The notes under the pieces are model-generated. The model ran no database searches, was not told the DNA's origin, and saw only the letters and a list, made by a program, of their open reading frames with translations. A stretch of 64,000 bases of DNA from Sphingomonas sp. S2-65 (GTDB lineage Bacteria; Pseudomonadota; Alphaproteobacteria; Sphingomonadales; Sphingomonadaceae), in NCBI RefSeq assembly GCF_021513175.1, contig NZ_CP090953.1:2166501-2230500 (forward strand), given 5' to 3'. Positions within the stretch are counted from its first letter, which is position 1; every line of letters starts with the position of its first letter. This document shows positions 52,804-61,859 of the stretch, in pieces. Both the position numbers and the translations under genes were made by a program.

Positions 52804-54126
52804 ATGTGGACCTATCACTCCGATCTGCTTGCCCGGCCGGTGCCGCGCTATACCAGTTACCCGACCGCGGCGGAGTTTCATGAGCAGGTGGGCCCAGAGG
52901 ATCTTGGCGCCGCACTCGATCTGATCGACCTCGACGACACCGTCTCGCTTTACGTCCACATCCCTTATTGCCGCGAGATATGCTGGTATTGCGGGTGCAA
53001 TACCGGTGCCGCCAATCGCAGCGGGCGGTTGACTGCCTATCTCGAGCGATTGCGCGAGGAGATCGACCTGGTCGCCCGCCGGCTGGGCGCGCGTGGGCGG
53101 ATCGGGCGGATAGCCTTCGGAGGCGGCAGCCCCAATGCGATAGCGCCGGTGGCCTTCGTGGGGCTCGTCGATCAACTGGTCCAGCGCTTCCGCTGCCAGG
53201 ACGCCGTGCTCTCGGTCGAGATCGATCCGCGCGGCTTCGATGCCGATTGGGCGACGGCACTGGCCGATACCGGCGTGACGCGCGCCAGCCTGGGCGTCCA
53301 GACCTTCGATCCCGCGCTTCAGGCCGCAATCGGCCGGATACAGCCCGCCGAGCAGATCCTGCGCACCACCGAGCTGCTGCGCCGGGCGGGCGTCTCCTCG
53401 ATCAACTTCGACTTGATGTACGGCCTGCCCGGCCAGAGCGCGGCGATGCTGGAGCAGACGCTCGCCGAGGCTCGGGCGCTCGCGCCCGAGCGGCTCGCCG
53501 TGTTCGGCTATGCCCATGTTCCCCAGTTGATCGCGCGCCAGCGCCGGATCGATGCGACGGCACTCCCCGGCCCCGCGGAGCGCTTCGAGCAGGCGGCGCT
53601 TGCTTACGAGACGTTGACCGGCACCGGCTATCGCGCCGTGGGGTTTGATCATTTCGCCGTGCCCGGCGACGCGCTTGCGCTTGCCGCCGAAGCCGGGACC
53701 CTGCGCCGCAACTTCCAGGGCTTCACCGAGGATCAGGCCTCGATCCTGCTCGGCCTCGGCGCAAGCGCGATCAGCGAATTCCCAGACCGGCTGCTCCAGA
53801 ACGAGAAGAACACCGGCCGCTATGGGCTCGCAATCGAGCACCAGGGTTTTGCCACCGCGCGCGGCGTCCACCGCACCGCCGAGGACCGGAGGCGGGGGCA
53901 TGCGATCGTCGGCATCCTCACCGCCGGGCATGCCGAACTCGGCGCCGTCGCCGGGCTCGATGCCGTGCGACTGCGGCTGGAGCCGTTCGAAGCCGCGGGG
54001 CTGGTGGGGTGGCAGGGCACGCGGCTCCAGCTCGGCGACGGGGCGCTGCCTTATGCGCGCGCGATCGCCGCGACGCTCGACGACTATCGCCAGCATGGCC
54101 CCGGCCGGTTCAGCAATGCCGTGTGA
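52804..54126 (+). CDS. hemN: Oxygen-independent coproporphyrinogen III dehydrogenase
   Basis: 440 residues from the ATG at 52804, where the family's usual WTYH-DLLARPVPRYTSYPT start lies. The radical-SAM cluster is C56-x3-C60-x2-C63 (CREICWYC), followed by CGCNTG. GGGSPN and other HemN motifs follow. It performs oxidative decarboxylation in haem synthesis when oxygen is absent, using SAM and a 4Fe-4S cluster. Its 3' end overlaps the fnr gene by 11 bases, so they are probably one transcript under the FNR-like boxes upstream. Confidence 0.93.
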   Translation: MWTYHSDLLARPVPRYTSYPTAAEFHEQVGPEDLGAALDLIDLDDTVSLYVHIPYCREICWYCGCNTGAANRSGRLTAYLERLREEIDLVARRLGARGRIGRIAFGGGSPNAIAPVAFVGLVDQLVQRFRCQDAVLSVEIDPRGFDADWATALADTGVTRASLGVQTFDPALQAAIGRIQPAEQILRTTELLRRAGVSSINFDLMYGLPGQSAAMLEQTLAEARALAPERLAVFGYAHVPQLIARQRRIDATALPGPAERFEQAALAYETLTGTGYRAVGFDHFAVPGDALALAAEAGTLRRNFQGFTEDQASILLGLGASAISEFPDRLLQNEKNTGRYGLAIEHQGFATARGVHRTAEDRRRGHAIVGILTAGHAELGAVAGLDAVRLRLEPFEAAGLVGWQGTRLQLGDGALPYARAIAATLDDYRQHGPGRFSNAV

Positions 54127-54799
54127 GCCCGTGCGATGCGCCAGCTGTGGCGCGCGCGATCAGGGCCTGTGCGGCGCTTTTGGCGGGGACGGGATCGCAT
54201 CGCTCCACACGATCGGTCGGCGGCGGCGCGCGCCTGCGGGCCAGGTTCTGATCTGGGCCGGCGACCCGATCACGTTCTGCGCGACATTGGTCTCGGGCGC
54301 GCTCAAGATCGTCCGCCACGAAGCCGATGGCCGCCAGCAGATCGTCGGGCTGCTCTTCCCCGGCGACTTCGTCGGCGAGCCCTTTGCCGAGCATGCCGCG
54401 GAATCATTGATCGCGCTCGCCGACGCGGATCTCTGCGTCTATCCCCGCGCGCAGTTGCGATGGCTGCTGCAGACGCATCCGCCGGCGGCAAGAGTGCTGC
54501 TGCACACCGCATTGGCGTCGCTCACGCGCGCCAGGCGCTGGATCCTGACGCTTGGACGCAGGGATGCGCAGGAAAAAGTCGCCGGTTTCCTGCTCGACAT
54601 GGCGGAGCATCATGCGGGTACCGAGACCTTCGAGCTGCCGATGGGCCGGGCCGCGGTCGGCGAGGCACTTGGCCTTACGATCGAAACGGTCAGCCGCCAG
54701 ATGACCGCGCTGCGCCGGGCCGGCGCGATCGCGCTGCCGGGCGGCCGCACGGTCGAGTTGCGCGACCGCATGCGCTTGCGGACGCTCGCCGGCCTCTGA
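54116..54799 (+). CDS. fnrL: FnrL-like Fe-S oxygen-sensing regulator 1
   Basis: 227 residues from the ATG at 54116, overlapping hemN. The Fe-S ligands C8-x2-C11-x7-C19 and C107 have the same spacing as in FnrL (88 residues between third and fourth). The effector roll and dimer helix follow, and the recognition helix has ETVSR, with the Glu, Ser and Arg that read TTGA half-sites. It should lose activity when its 4Fe-4S cluster meets oxygen. With the FNR-like boxes upstream of hemN it may regulate itself. An extra Cys55 is not part of the usual set. Confidence 0.9.
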   Translation: MPCEPVRCASCGARDQGLCGAFGGDGIASLHTIGRRRRAPAGQVLIWAGDPITFCATLVSGALKIVRHEADGRQQIVGLLFPGDFVGEPFAEHAAESLIALADADLCVYPRAQLRWLLQTHPPAARVLLHTALASLTRARRWILTLGRRDAQEKVAGFLLDMAEHHAGTETFELPMGRAAVGEALGLTIETVSRQMTALRRAGAIALPGGRTVELRDRMRLRTLAGL

Positions 54800-54815
54800 C
54801 CCAGGCAACTTGCTT

Positions 54816-56408
54816 TCAGACGCGACAGGATTGGCCCGCGACCCCCGTCAGCGTCGACGAGGCGGTGGACTGACGTCCGCAAAGGTTGATCATTCTTGGC
54901 CGGTGACTCACCAGGATCAGCCCCTGCCCCGTCCGCGCCAGCCGCGCCTCCAGCCGTGCCGCGATCCGCGCCTCGGTCTCGGCATCCAGCCCTTCGCTCG
55001 GCTCGTCCAGCAACAGCCACGGCGCCTGGGCGACATAGGCCCGCGCCAGCGCCAGCCGCCGCCGCTCGCCGCCCGACAAGCGCTCGCCATTGTCGCCGAT
55101 CCAATCGTCCAGCCCTAGGTCCAGCGCGGCATCCTGAAGCGCCTCCCGAAGCGCTGCCTCTTCGGCCTGGGGCGCGGCGAGCAACAGGTTGTCCCGAACC
55201 GTGCCGGACAGCAGCATCGCGTCCTGCGGCAACCAGGCGAAACAGCGCCGCAGCGCATCGGGCGAGACCTGCGCGACATCGACTCCGCTTATGGCAATCT
55301 GCCCGGGCCGAGCGCTACGCAGTCCGAGCAGCGCCTCGACCAAGCTCGTCTTGCCGGCGCCGGAAGGACCGACCAGCGCCAGCCGCTCGCCCACCGAAAC
55401 CGAGCACTCGCCGATCCGCAGATCCGGAATGTTTGCCACCGCAATCCCATGGCTAAGTCGGGCGGCGCCCAGCAGCGCATCGAGCCGGGCCTCCGCCTCG
55501 TGAAGCCGACCGCGCTCGACCATCGCGCGCAGCACCGGCGCCGCCGCATCCAGCGTCATTGCAGCGGCCAAAGCCGCGAGCGCCGCCAGTGCCGGCCCGC
55601 TCCCGATCGAGAATAGCAGGGCGAGCGCCGCCGCAATCCCGAGCGCGGCGGCGTGGAGCAATTCGAACCATCCGCCGACCCTCGCCTGATTGCGCTGGGC
55701 AGCGGCAAGCGCCCGGCTCCGCGCATCGATCCGAGCCGCCGCCCAATCCTCCAGGGCGAAGCAGCGCAGTTCGGGCGCGGAGTCGCTGAGCATCGCGACT
55801 TCCTCGCGGAGCGCACCCGCCGCCTGCTGCACCGCGCGTCCCGAAGCCTCCATTCGCCGCGCCAGCCAGTCGCCCGCGACCAGCAACAGCGACAGGCAAG
55901 CGAGAGTGCTGCAGGCAGCGCCCAGCCCGCCGAGCCAGGTCAAGGCGAGCCCGGACCCCAGGCCCGCGGCGAGTCCCCAGGGCGACGAAAGCCGAACGAA
56001 GCGGGTTTCCACGGCATCGACATCGCCGATCAGCCGCGCGGTAGCGTCACCGCGCCCCAGCGCCAGCGCCTGCGCAACCGGTGTCGCGGCGACGGCGCGG
56101 AACAGCGCGGGCCGGATCCGGGCGAGCGCGCCGAATGCTGCGCCATGGCTCGCCAGCCGCTCGCCATAGCGCGCGCCGGTGCGCACGATCGCCAGCAGCC
56201 TGATGCCCGCGGAAGGCAGCATGTAATTGAACGACTGGGCGACCGCGGGCCCCGCCGCACCCGCCAGCGCCGCGGCAGTGATGAACCAGCCCGACAGCCC
56301 GAGCAGCACGATCGAGGCCGCCGCCACTAGCGCCGCGAACAGCGCCGCGAGGGCCAGCCGGCGGAGCTCGGCGCGGCGCTCGACGGCGATCAGTTCCGCC
56401 AATGTCAT
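54816..56408 (-). CDS. cydC: ABC transporter subunit CydC (cytochrome bd assembly)
   Basis: 530 residues with a six-helix transmembrane part and a nucleotide-binding part: Walker A GPSGAGKTS, signature LSGGERRRLALARA, Walker B WLLLDEP, and H-loop SHR. CydDC exports cysteine and glutathione, or moves haem-related thiol, which is needed to assemble cytochrome bd. Start and stop with cydD overlap by 4 bases (ATGA), so the two are co-translated. Its end lies 16 bases from the end of the convergent fnrL gene, with no terminator space. Confidence 0.9.
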   Translation of the reverse strand: MTLAELIAVERRAELRRLALAALFAALVAAASIVLLGLSGWFITAAALAGAAGPAVAQSFNYMLPSAGIRLLAIVRTGARYGERLASHGAAFGALARIRPALFRAVAATPVAQALALGRGDATARLIGDVDAVETRFVRLSSPWGLAAGLGSGLALTWLGGLGAACSTLACLSLLLVAGDWLARRMEASGRAVQQAAGALREEVAMLSDSAPELRCFALEDWAAARIDARSRALAAAQRNQARVGGWFELLHAAALGIAAALALLFSIGSGPALAALAALAAAMTLDAAAPVLRAMVERGRLHEAEARLDALLGAARLSHGIAVANIPDLRIGECSVSVGERLALVGPSGAGKTSLVEALLGLRSARPGQIAISGVDVAQVSPDALRRCFAWLPQDAMLLSGTVRDNLLLAAPQAEEAALREALQDAALDLGLDDWIGDNGERLSGGERRRLALARAYVAQAPWLLLDEPSEGLDAETEARIAARLEARLARTGQGLILVSHRPRMINLCGRQSTASSTLTGVAGQSCRV

Positions 56409-58060
56409 GCATCGTCTCCCAAATGGACGACCCGATCCGCGATCGCGGCGAGCGCCGCACTATGGGTGGCGATGAGCGTGGTGCGACCGCGACAGGCCGC
56501 GGCGATCGTGGCGATCAGCGCCGCTTCGGCATCGCGATCCAGATGCGCGGTGGGTTCGTCCAGCAGGAGCAACGGCGCCGGTTTGAGCAGCGCCCGCGCC
56601 AAGGCCAGTCGCCGGCGCTCGCCGCCCGAAAGCCCGCTGCCGCGCGCGTCGAGCATCGTCTCCAGCCCCTGCGGGCGACGCGCGAGCATCGGCGCCAGCC
56701 CGGCCGCAGCCACCGCCTGGTCGAGCGCCTCGAGCGAAGCATCCGGGTTGCCGAGCAGGAGGTTCTCGCGGATCGTCCCTGTGACCAGCAGCGGATGCTG
56801 CCCTGCCCAGGCGGCGAGCGCCGCGACATTGCCGAACTCCTCCAGCGGGCGTCCGCCCAGCTCCACGCTCCCTCCCGAAAGCGGCGCCAACCCCAGCAGC
56901 AGGTGCAGCAGGCTCGTCTTGCCGCTTCCCGAAGGTCCAAGCAGCGCCACTGTTTCCCCGGGCGCAACCGCCAGCGTGAGCCCGTGAACCACCGCAAGAT
57001 CGCTGCCGGGATAGCGGACTGTGACATCGCGGAACACGATCGCTGTGCGTTCCGGGAGTGGCATTGCGGAGCCAGCCGCAGCTGGCTCCGGCAACGTCAT
57101 CAAGCGATCCGCCGCGGTCTCGGCCGCTTGCTTGTCGTGATAGGCGGCGGCCAGGCGGCGCATTGGCGCATAGAATTCCGGCGCCAGCGCCAGCACGAAG
57201 AATGCCTCACCCAGGCTGAGCCGCTCGGGCGCTGTAAAGGGCAAGAGCCCGAGCAGGGCGAACCCGCAATAGACCGCCACCAGCGCGACCGACAAAGCCG
57301 CGAAGAATTCGAGCCCGCCGGAGGACAGGAAGGCGACGCGCAGCACGCGCATCGTCCGGTGCGCGACCTCCGCCGCAGCGCGCCCGATCGCATCCGCTTC
57401 CCGTTCTTCCGCGCGGAAGGCCAGCACGACGGGCAGCGCCCGCACCCGATCGGAAAACCGGCCCGAAAGCCGCGCCAACGCCTCGAACTGCCGCCGCGAT
57501 TCGTCGGCCGCCGCGCCGCCCGCCAGCGCCATGGCGACGATGAAGGGCAACAGCGTCGCCGCCAGGATCGCCGCGGCGACCGGGCTCGCTAGGGCCGTCG
57601 CCGCCAGCACGATGAGCGGTGCGATCGCACCCGCTTTGCGGGCCGGCAGGAAGCGCGCGACATAGCCGTCGACTGCGTCCACTTCGTCCACCGCCGCGCT
57701 GACCCAAATGCCCGGCGGAACCGCGGCCCCGGGCATCCGGCGCAGCGACGCCGCGACGACGCGGCGGCGAAGCGCCACCTTGGCCTGCTCGGCGCCCGCG
57801 GCCCCGGCGCGCAGGGAAAGCATCGCCGCCCCGCCCCGCGCGACCGCCGCTGCCGCAACCAGCGCGACCCACGGCAACACTGCCCCGGTTCCCGCCGGGA
57901 TCGCCGGGATCGCTCCCGCCAGGCCGCCGGCAAAGCCGATCGCCGCGAGCGTGTCGAGCAACAGGAGACGAGTCGAGGCGCCGGTGGTGCGCCCCACCCT
58001 CTCGCGCAGCCACACGGCCCGTGCGCGCCCGGATGCTTTGTCATGAGAGATGGCGGTCAT
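56405..58060 (-). CDS. cydD: ABC transporter subunit CydD (cytochrome bd assembly)
   Basis: 551 residues from the ATG at 58060; ATGs at 58066 and 58108 are in frame but less well placed. A six-helix domain is followed by the ATPase: GPSGSGKTSLLHLLLG, LSGGERRRLALARAL, and LLLLDEPTAHLD. With CydC it forms the heterodimeric exporter needed for CydAB maturation. It is divergent from cydA, and the two share the perfect FNR box in the 123 bases between them, so oxidase and assembly factor are probably co-regulated. Confidence 0.9.
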   Translation of the reverse strand: MTAISHDKASGRARAVWLRERVGRTTGASTRLLLLDTLAAIGFAGGLAGAIPAIPAGTGAVLPWVALVAAAAVARGGAAMLSLRAGAAGAEQAKVALRRRVVAASLRRMPGAAVPPGIWVSAAVDEVDAVDGYVARFLPARKAGAIAPLIVLAATALASPVAAAILAATLLPFIVAMALAGGAAADESRRQFEALARLSGRFSDRVRALPVVLAFRAEEREADAIGRAAAEVAHRTMRVLRVAFLSSGGLEFFAALSVALVAVYCGFALLGLLPFTAPERLSLGEAFFVLALAPEFYAPMRRLAAAYHDKQAAETAADRLMTLPEPAAAGSAMPLPERTAIVFRDVTVRYPGSDLAVVHGLTLAVAPGETVALLGPSGSGKTSLLHLLLGLAPLSGGSVELGGRPLEEFGNVAALAAWAGQHPLLVTGTIRENLLLGNPDASLEALDQAVAAAGLAPMLARRPQGLETMLDARGSGLSGGERRRLALARALLKPAPLLLLDEPTAHLDRDAEAALIATIAAACRGRTTLIATHSAALAAIADRVVHLGDDA

Positions 58061-58094
58061 AAGCATGCTCTCGCGCGGCCGCCGCCGAACTTCT

Positions 58095-58108
58095 TTGACC
58101 GCGGTCAA
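58095..58108. promoter_or_regulatory. FNR box between cydD and cydA (perfect palindrome)
   Basis: TTGACCGCGGTCAA is a perfect palindrome of the FNR/FixK type. It is 76 bases before the cydA ATG and 35 before cydD, well placed to activate both. It shares ten identical central and left bases with box 1 before hemN. Confidence 0.85.
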
Positions 58109-58183
58109 TGTTGGCGGCGCGTGCGCGGCCTAGTCACCCGCCATCGTGGAGCCGGAACGCCGGCTCGCGGGGGAGTAACGCCA

Positions 58184-59752
58184 ATGGACCTCGGGGTCAT
58201 CGACCTGTCGCGGCTGCAATTCGCGCTGACCGCGCTTTATCATTTCCTGTTCGTGCCGCTCACGCTCGGCCTGTCCTTCATGCTCGTCATCATGGAGTCG
58301 GTCTATGTGATGACCAATCGCCCGGTCTGGCGGGTGGCCACGCGCTTCTGGGGCAAGATCTTCGGGATCAACTTCGTGCTCGGAGTGGCGACCGGGCTGA
58401 CCATGGAATTCCAGTTCGGCACCAACTGGTCCTATTTCTCGCATTATGTCGGCGACATCTTCGGCGCCCCGCTGGCGATCGAGGGGCTGATGGCCTTCTT
58501 CCTCGAAGCGACGATGGTCGGGATCATGTTCTTCGGGTGGGAAAGGCTGTCGAAGCTCGGCCACCTGATCGTCACCTTCCTGGTGGCGCTCGGCACAAAT
58601 TTGTCGGCGCTATGGATCCTGATTGCCAATGGCTGGATGCAGAACCCCGTCGGCGCCACCTTCAACCCCGACACGATGCGCATGGAAGTCACCGATTTCG
58701 GCGCAGTGCTGTTCAACCCGATCGCGCAGGCAAAGTTCGTCCACACGGTGAGCGCGGGCTATGTCATCGCCTCGGTGCTGGTGCTCGGCGTCTCTGCCTT
58801 CTGGCTGCTCAAGGGACGCTTCATCCCGATCGCCCGCCGCTCGATGACCGTTGCTGCGGCGTTCGGCCTCGCTTCGTCGCTGTCCGTGGTCGTCCTGGGC
58901 GACGAAAGCGGCTACGCGCTGACCGACAACCAGAAGATGAAGCTCGCCGCGATCGAGGCAGCCTGGCACACCGAACGCGGACCCGCCGGCCTCACCATCT
59001 TCGGCATGCCCGACACCGTCGCGCGCACCACCCGCTACGAAGTGCAGGTCCCCTGGCTGCTCGGCCTGATCGCCACGCGGAGCCTGGACGGCACCGTGGC
59101 CGGCATGTCCGATCTGGTGCTCAAGGCACAGGAGCGGATCACGTCGGGCATAGTCGCCTATGACGCGGTCGAGAAGCTGAAGGTCAGTCCGCAGGACCCT
59201 GATGCCCGTGCCCAGTTCGAAGCGCACAAGCGCGACCTCGGCTATGCCCTGCTCCTCAAGCGGCAGATGCCGGATCCGCGGGCGGCGACCCCGCAGCAGA
59301 TCAGCGCCGCGGCATGGGACACGGTGCCCAACGTGCCGCTGATGTTCTGGAGCTTCCGCATCATGGCGGCGATCGGCTTCGCGATGATTGCGTTGTTCGC
59401 CGTCGCCTTCGTGCTCTGCTCGCTGCGCATGCACATGCAGACGCGCTGGTTCCTGAGGCTGGCGGTGCTGGCGATCCCGCTCCCGTGGATCGCAACGGAA
59501 CTCGGCTGGGTCGTGGCCGAACTCGGCCGCCAGCCCTGGGCGATCGAAGGCGTGCTGCCGACCTTCCTGGCGGCAAGCTCGCTCAGCCGCGGCGCATTGT
59601 GGACCACCATTGCCGGCTTCACTGCGCTGTACGGTGCGCTGGCCGTGATCGAGGTGCGGCTGATCCTGGCCGCGATCCAGCACGGGCCGGAGGCACGCGA
59701 GCACGACCAGCCCGGCTGGGGTCCGCTGCCTGCCACGCCGATGACCGCCTGA
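58184..59752 (+). CDS. cydA: Cytochrome bd ubiquinol oxidase subunit I
   Basis: 522 residues from the ATG at 58184, with gggag upstream. The N-terminus has LYHFLFVPLTLG with the haem b595 His. The helix-2/3 region has TMEFQFGTNWSYFSHYVGD, then APLAIEGLMAFFLEAT with the Glu residues near haem d and the proton path. A GWERLSK loop, an LDGTVAGM stretch of the quinol loop, and WIATELGWVVAELGRQPW follow. It is the haem-bearing quinol oxidase subunit and works at low oxygen. It is first in a cydA-cydB-cydX operon. Confidence 0.95.
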   Translation: MDLGVIDLSRLQFALTALYHFLFVPLTLGLSFMLVIMESVYVMTNRPVWRVATRFWGKIFGINFVLGVATGLTMEFQFGTNWSYFSHYVGDIFGAPLAIEGLMAFFLEATMVGIMFFGWERLSKLGHLIVTFLVALGTNLSALWILIANGWMQNPVGATFNPDTMRMEVTDFGAVLFNPIAQAKFVHTVSAGYVIASVLVLGVSAFWLLKGRFIPIARRSMTVAAAFGLASSLSVVVLGDESGYALTDNQKMKLAAIEAAWHTERGPAGLTIFGMPDTVARTTRYEVQVPWLLGLIATRSLDGTVAGMSDLVLKAQERITSGIVAYDAVEKLKVSPQDPDARAQFEAHKRDLGYALLLKRQMPDPRAATPQQISAAAWDTVPNVPLMFWSFRIMAAIGFAMIALFAVAFVLCSLRMHMQTRWFLRLAVLAIPLPWIATELGWVVAELGRQPWAIEGVLPTFLAASSLSRGALWTTIAGFTALYGALAVIEVRLILAAIQHGPEAREHDQPGWGPLPATPMTA

Positions 59753-59777
59753 CCTCCAGTTCGAAGGAAACCGGACC

Positions 59778-60917
59778 ATGTTCGACTATGAGACGCTTCG
59801 CGTCATCTGGTGGGCGCTGTTGGGCATCCTGCTCATCGGCTTCGCCCTCACCGATGGCTTCGATCTCGGCACCGCCGCACTGCTCCCCTTCGTGGCGCGC
59901 AGCGATGCCGAACGGCGCCAGGTGATCAACACCGTCGGGCCCACCTGGGAAGGCAACCAAGTGTGGTTCATCCTGGGCGGCGGCGCGATCTTCGCCGCCT
60001 GGCCCTTCGTCTACGCCGTCAGCTTCTCGGGCTTCTACCTTGCGATGTTCGTGGTGCTGGCCGCGCTGATCCTGCGGCCGGTCGGCTTCAAATACCGATC
60101 CAAGCGGGAAGACCCTGCCTGGCGGAGCCGCTGGGATTGGGCGCTGTTCGTCGGCGGCTTCGTCCCCGCGCTGGTGTTCGGGGTCGCGGTCGGCAACGTG
60201 CTCCAGGGTGCGCCCTTCCGGCTCGATAGCGACTTGCGCAGCTTCTATGAGGGCAGCTTCCTCGGGCTGTTCACGCCGTTTACGTTGCTCTGCGGCCTGC
60301 TGTCGGTGGCGATGCTGGTGCTCCACGGCGCGGCCTGGATCGCGATCAAGGTCGAACGCGGCGCCGTGCACGATCGCGCGCGCCGCTTCGGCAGCATCGC
60401 AGCGGTGGCGTCGCTGCTGCTCTTCGCGCTCGGCTTCGTGTTCGTGGCCTATGGCGACATCGGCTATCGCATCGTCGGCGCGGCGGACCCTGGCGGCCCG
60501 TCCAACCCGCTCCGCACCACCACCGAAGCGGTGCGCGGCGGCTGGCTGGCGAATTACGCGCTCTACCCATGGATGATCCTGGCACCCCTGCTCGGCTTTG
60601 CCGGGGCGGTGCTCGCCTGGGCCGGTATTCGCCGCGGCACCGAGCCGCTCGCCTTTGCGGGCTCGTCGGCCTCGGCGCTCGGCATCATCGCGACGGTCGG
60701 CTGCTCGATGTTCCCCTTCATCCTGCCCTCCAGCATCGATGCGCATTCCAGCCTCACGGTGTGGAACGCGTCCTCGACGCACAAGACGCTTGGCATCATG
60801 CTGTTCGTCACCGCCGTCTTCCTGCCGATCGTGCTCGCGTACACCGCCTGGGCCTACAAGGTGATGTTCGGGCGGGTGACCGCCGAGGATGTCCGCACCA
60901 ACCCCGACTTCTACTGA
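59778..60917 (+). CDS. cydB: Cytochrome bd ubiquinol oxidase subunit II
   Basis: 379 residues with about eight or nine transmembrane helices. The start YETLRVIWWALLGILLIGFALTDG and GPTWEGNQVWFI are diagnostic of CydB, and DAHSSLTVWNASSTHKTL is a further conserved block. It pairs with CydA to form the haem-binding oxidase; it contains no haem in most species but shapes the dimer. The start has ggaaacc upstream, 25 bases after cydA. Confidence 0.95.
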   Translation: MFDYETLRVIWWALLGILLIGFALTDGFDLGTAALLPFVARSDAERRQVINTVGPTWEGNQVWFILGGGAIFAAWPFVYAVSFSGFYLAMFVVLAALILRPVGFKYRSKREDPAWRSRWDWALFVGGFVPALVFGVAVGNVLQGAPFRLDSDLRSFYEGSFLGLFTPFTLLCGLLSVAMLVLHGAAWIAIKVERGAVHDRARRFGSIAAVASLLLFALGFVFVAYGDIGYRIVGAADPGGPSNPLRTTTEAVRGGWLANYALYPWMILAPLLGFAGAVLAWAGIRRGTEPLAFAGSSASALGIIATVGCSMFPFILPSSIDAHSSLTVWNASSTHKTLGIMLFVTAVFLPIVLAYTAWAYKVMFGRVTAEDVRTNPDFY

Positions 60918-60929
60918 CGGAGCAACACC

Positions 60930-61052
60930 ATGTGGTATTTCACCTGGGTCCTCGGCGTCGGCCTGGCGGTCGTCTTCGGCATCCTCAACGGCATCTGGCA
61001 CGAATTCCATCTGCCGATCGAAGATGACGGGACCGCGCCCGCGAAACGCTGA
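60930..61052 (+). CDS. cydX: Cytochrome bd small subunit CydX
   Basis: 40 residues, 12 bases after cydB, with acggagc before the ATG. The sequence MWYFTWVLGVGLAVVFGILN and a following GIWHE match CydX/YbgT. One transmembrane helix ends in a short acidic tail. In other bacteria CydX stabilises the haems of CydA; this gene is easily missed because of its size. Confidence 0.92.
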   Translation: MWYFTWVLGVGLAVVFGILNGIWHEFHLPIEDDGTAPAKR

Positions 61053-61070
61053 CGCGCCATGGACGCAGGG

Positions 61071-61093
61071 GCCGGCGCCATGCAGGTGCCGGC
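61071..61093 (+). terminator. Hairpin after cydX
   Basis: gccggcgcc pairs with ggtgccggc (one G-T pair) around an atgca loop, 18 bases after cydX. Only a weak pyrimidine run follows. It may partly separate the cyd operon from the downstream fnr gene. Confidence 0.5.
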
Positions 61094-61148
61094 TCTCTGC
61101 ACTCCGCGCAGGGGCGACAAATCCGAGCGACCAGCCTATATCAGGCGC

Positions 61149-61859
61149 ATGGCCTTCATCGACCTCTGTTCCGATTGCGCGGTCCGCGACCAGGCGCTGT
61201 GCGGCAGCCTCGATGACAAGGAGTTGCGTGCGCTGAACACGCTGGGCCAGCGCCGGCACATCCATCGCGGCGAGAGCGTCGTCTGGGCGGGCGAGGAGAG
61301 CGTGATCTGCGCCAATCTCCTGTCGGGCGTGCTCAAGCTGGTCGCCTCTACCGCCGACGGACGCGAGCAGATCGTCGGCTTGCTCTATCCAGCCGATTTC
61401 GTAGGCCAGCCCTATGCGGGCCAGGCGGATTTCACCGTCACGGCGCTGAGCGATGCGGAACTCTGCGTCTTTCCTCGGGCGTCGTTTGAGCGGGTGCTTG
61501 AAGATCATGCACAAATGGAGCGCTTGCTGCTCCAGCGTACCCTCCAGGCACTGAGCGATGCGCGCGGACGGATGCTTTCGCTCGCCCGCAAGTCGGCCGA
61601 AGAAAAGGTCGCGGGCTTGCTGCTCGACATGGCTGCGCGTGCGGGGTCGAACGGATGCCGGGCGACCGAGACGGGTCCGGTCACCTTCGACTTGCCTCTG
61701 ACCCGAGGCCAGATTGCCGATGTGCTCGGCCTCACGATCGAGACGGTGAGCCGGCAGATGACGAAGTTGAAGACCGCGGGGGTGATTGGTCTTCCCGGCG
61801 GGCGCTCGATCACGATCAGCGATCCAAACGCGCTGGAGGAGCGAGCTGAAGCAGCGTGA
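61149..61859 (+). CDS. FnrL-like Fe-S oxygen-sensing regulator 2
   Basis: 236 residues from the ATG at 61149. Cluster ligands are C7-x2-C10-x7-C18 and C106, the same 88-residue spacing as in regulator 1 at 54116. The recognition helix has ETVSR. The two are clear paralogs (shared EKVAGLLLDMA and QIVGLL blocks). No FNR box lies in the 96 bases before it, so it may be read from the cyd promoter or a different one. Having two complete Fe-S FNR proteins within 7 kb allows either division of labour or dimers of mixed type. Confidence 0.9.
   Translation: MAFIDLCSDCAVRDQALCGSLDDKELRALNTLGQRRHIHRGESVVWAGEESVICANLLSGVLKLVASTADGREQIVGLLYPADFVGQPYAGQADFTVTALSDAELCVFPRASFERVLEDHAQMERLLLQRTLQALSDARGRMLSLARKSAEEKVAGLLLDMAARAGSNGCRATETGPVTFDLPLTRGQIADVLGLTIETVSRQMTKLKTAGVIGLPGGRSITISDPNALEERAEAA

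Noticed and set aside
51985..54096. A very long minus-strand frame (about 700 codons) running from ompW back through hemN
   Set aside because: Only the first third (ompW, start 52674) has signal peptide, ribosome site and family match. The rest is the antisense of hemN and is Arg/Gln-rich chance sequence of high-GC DNA.
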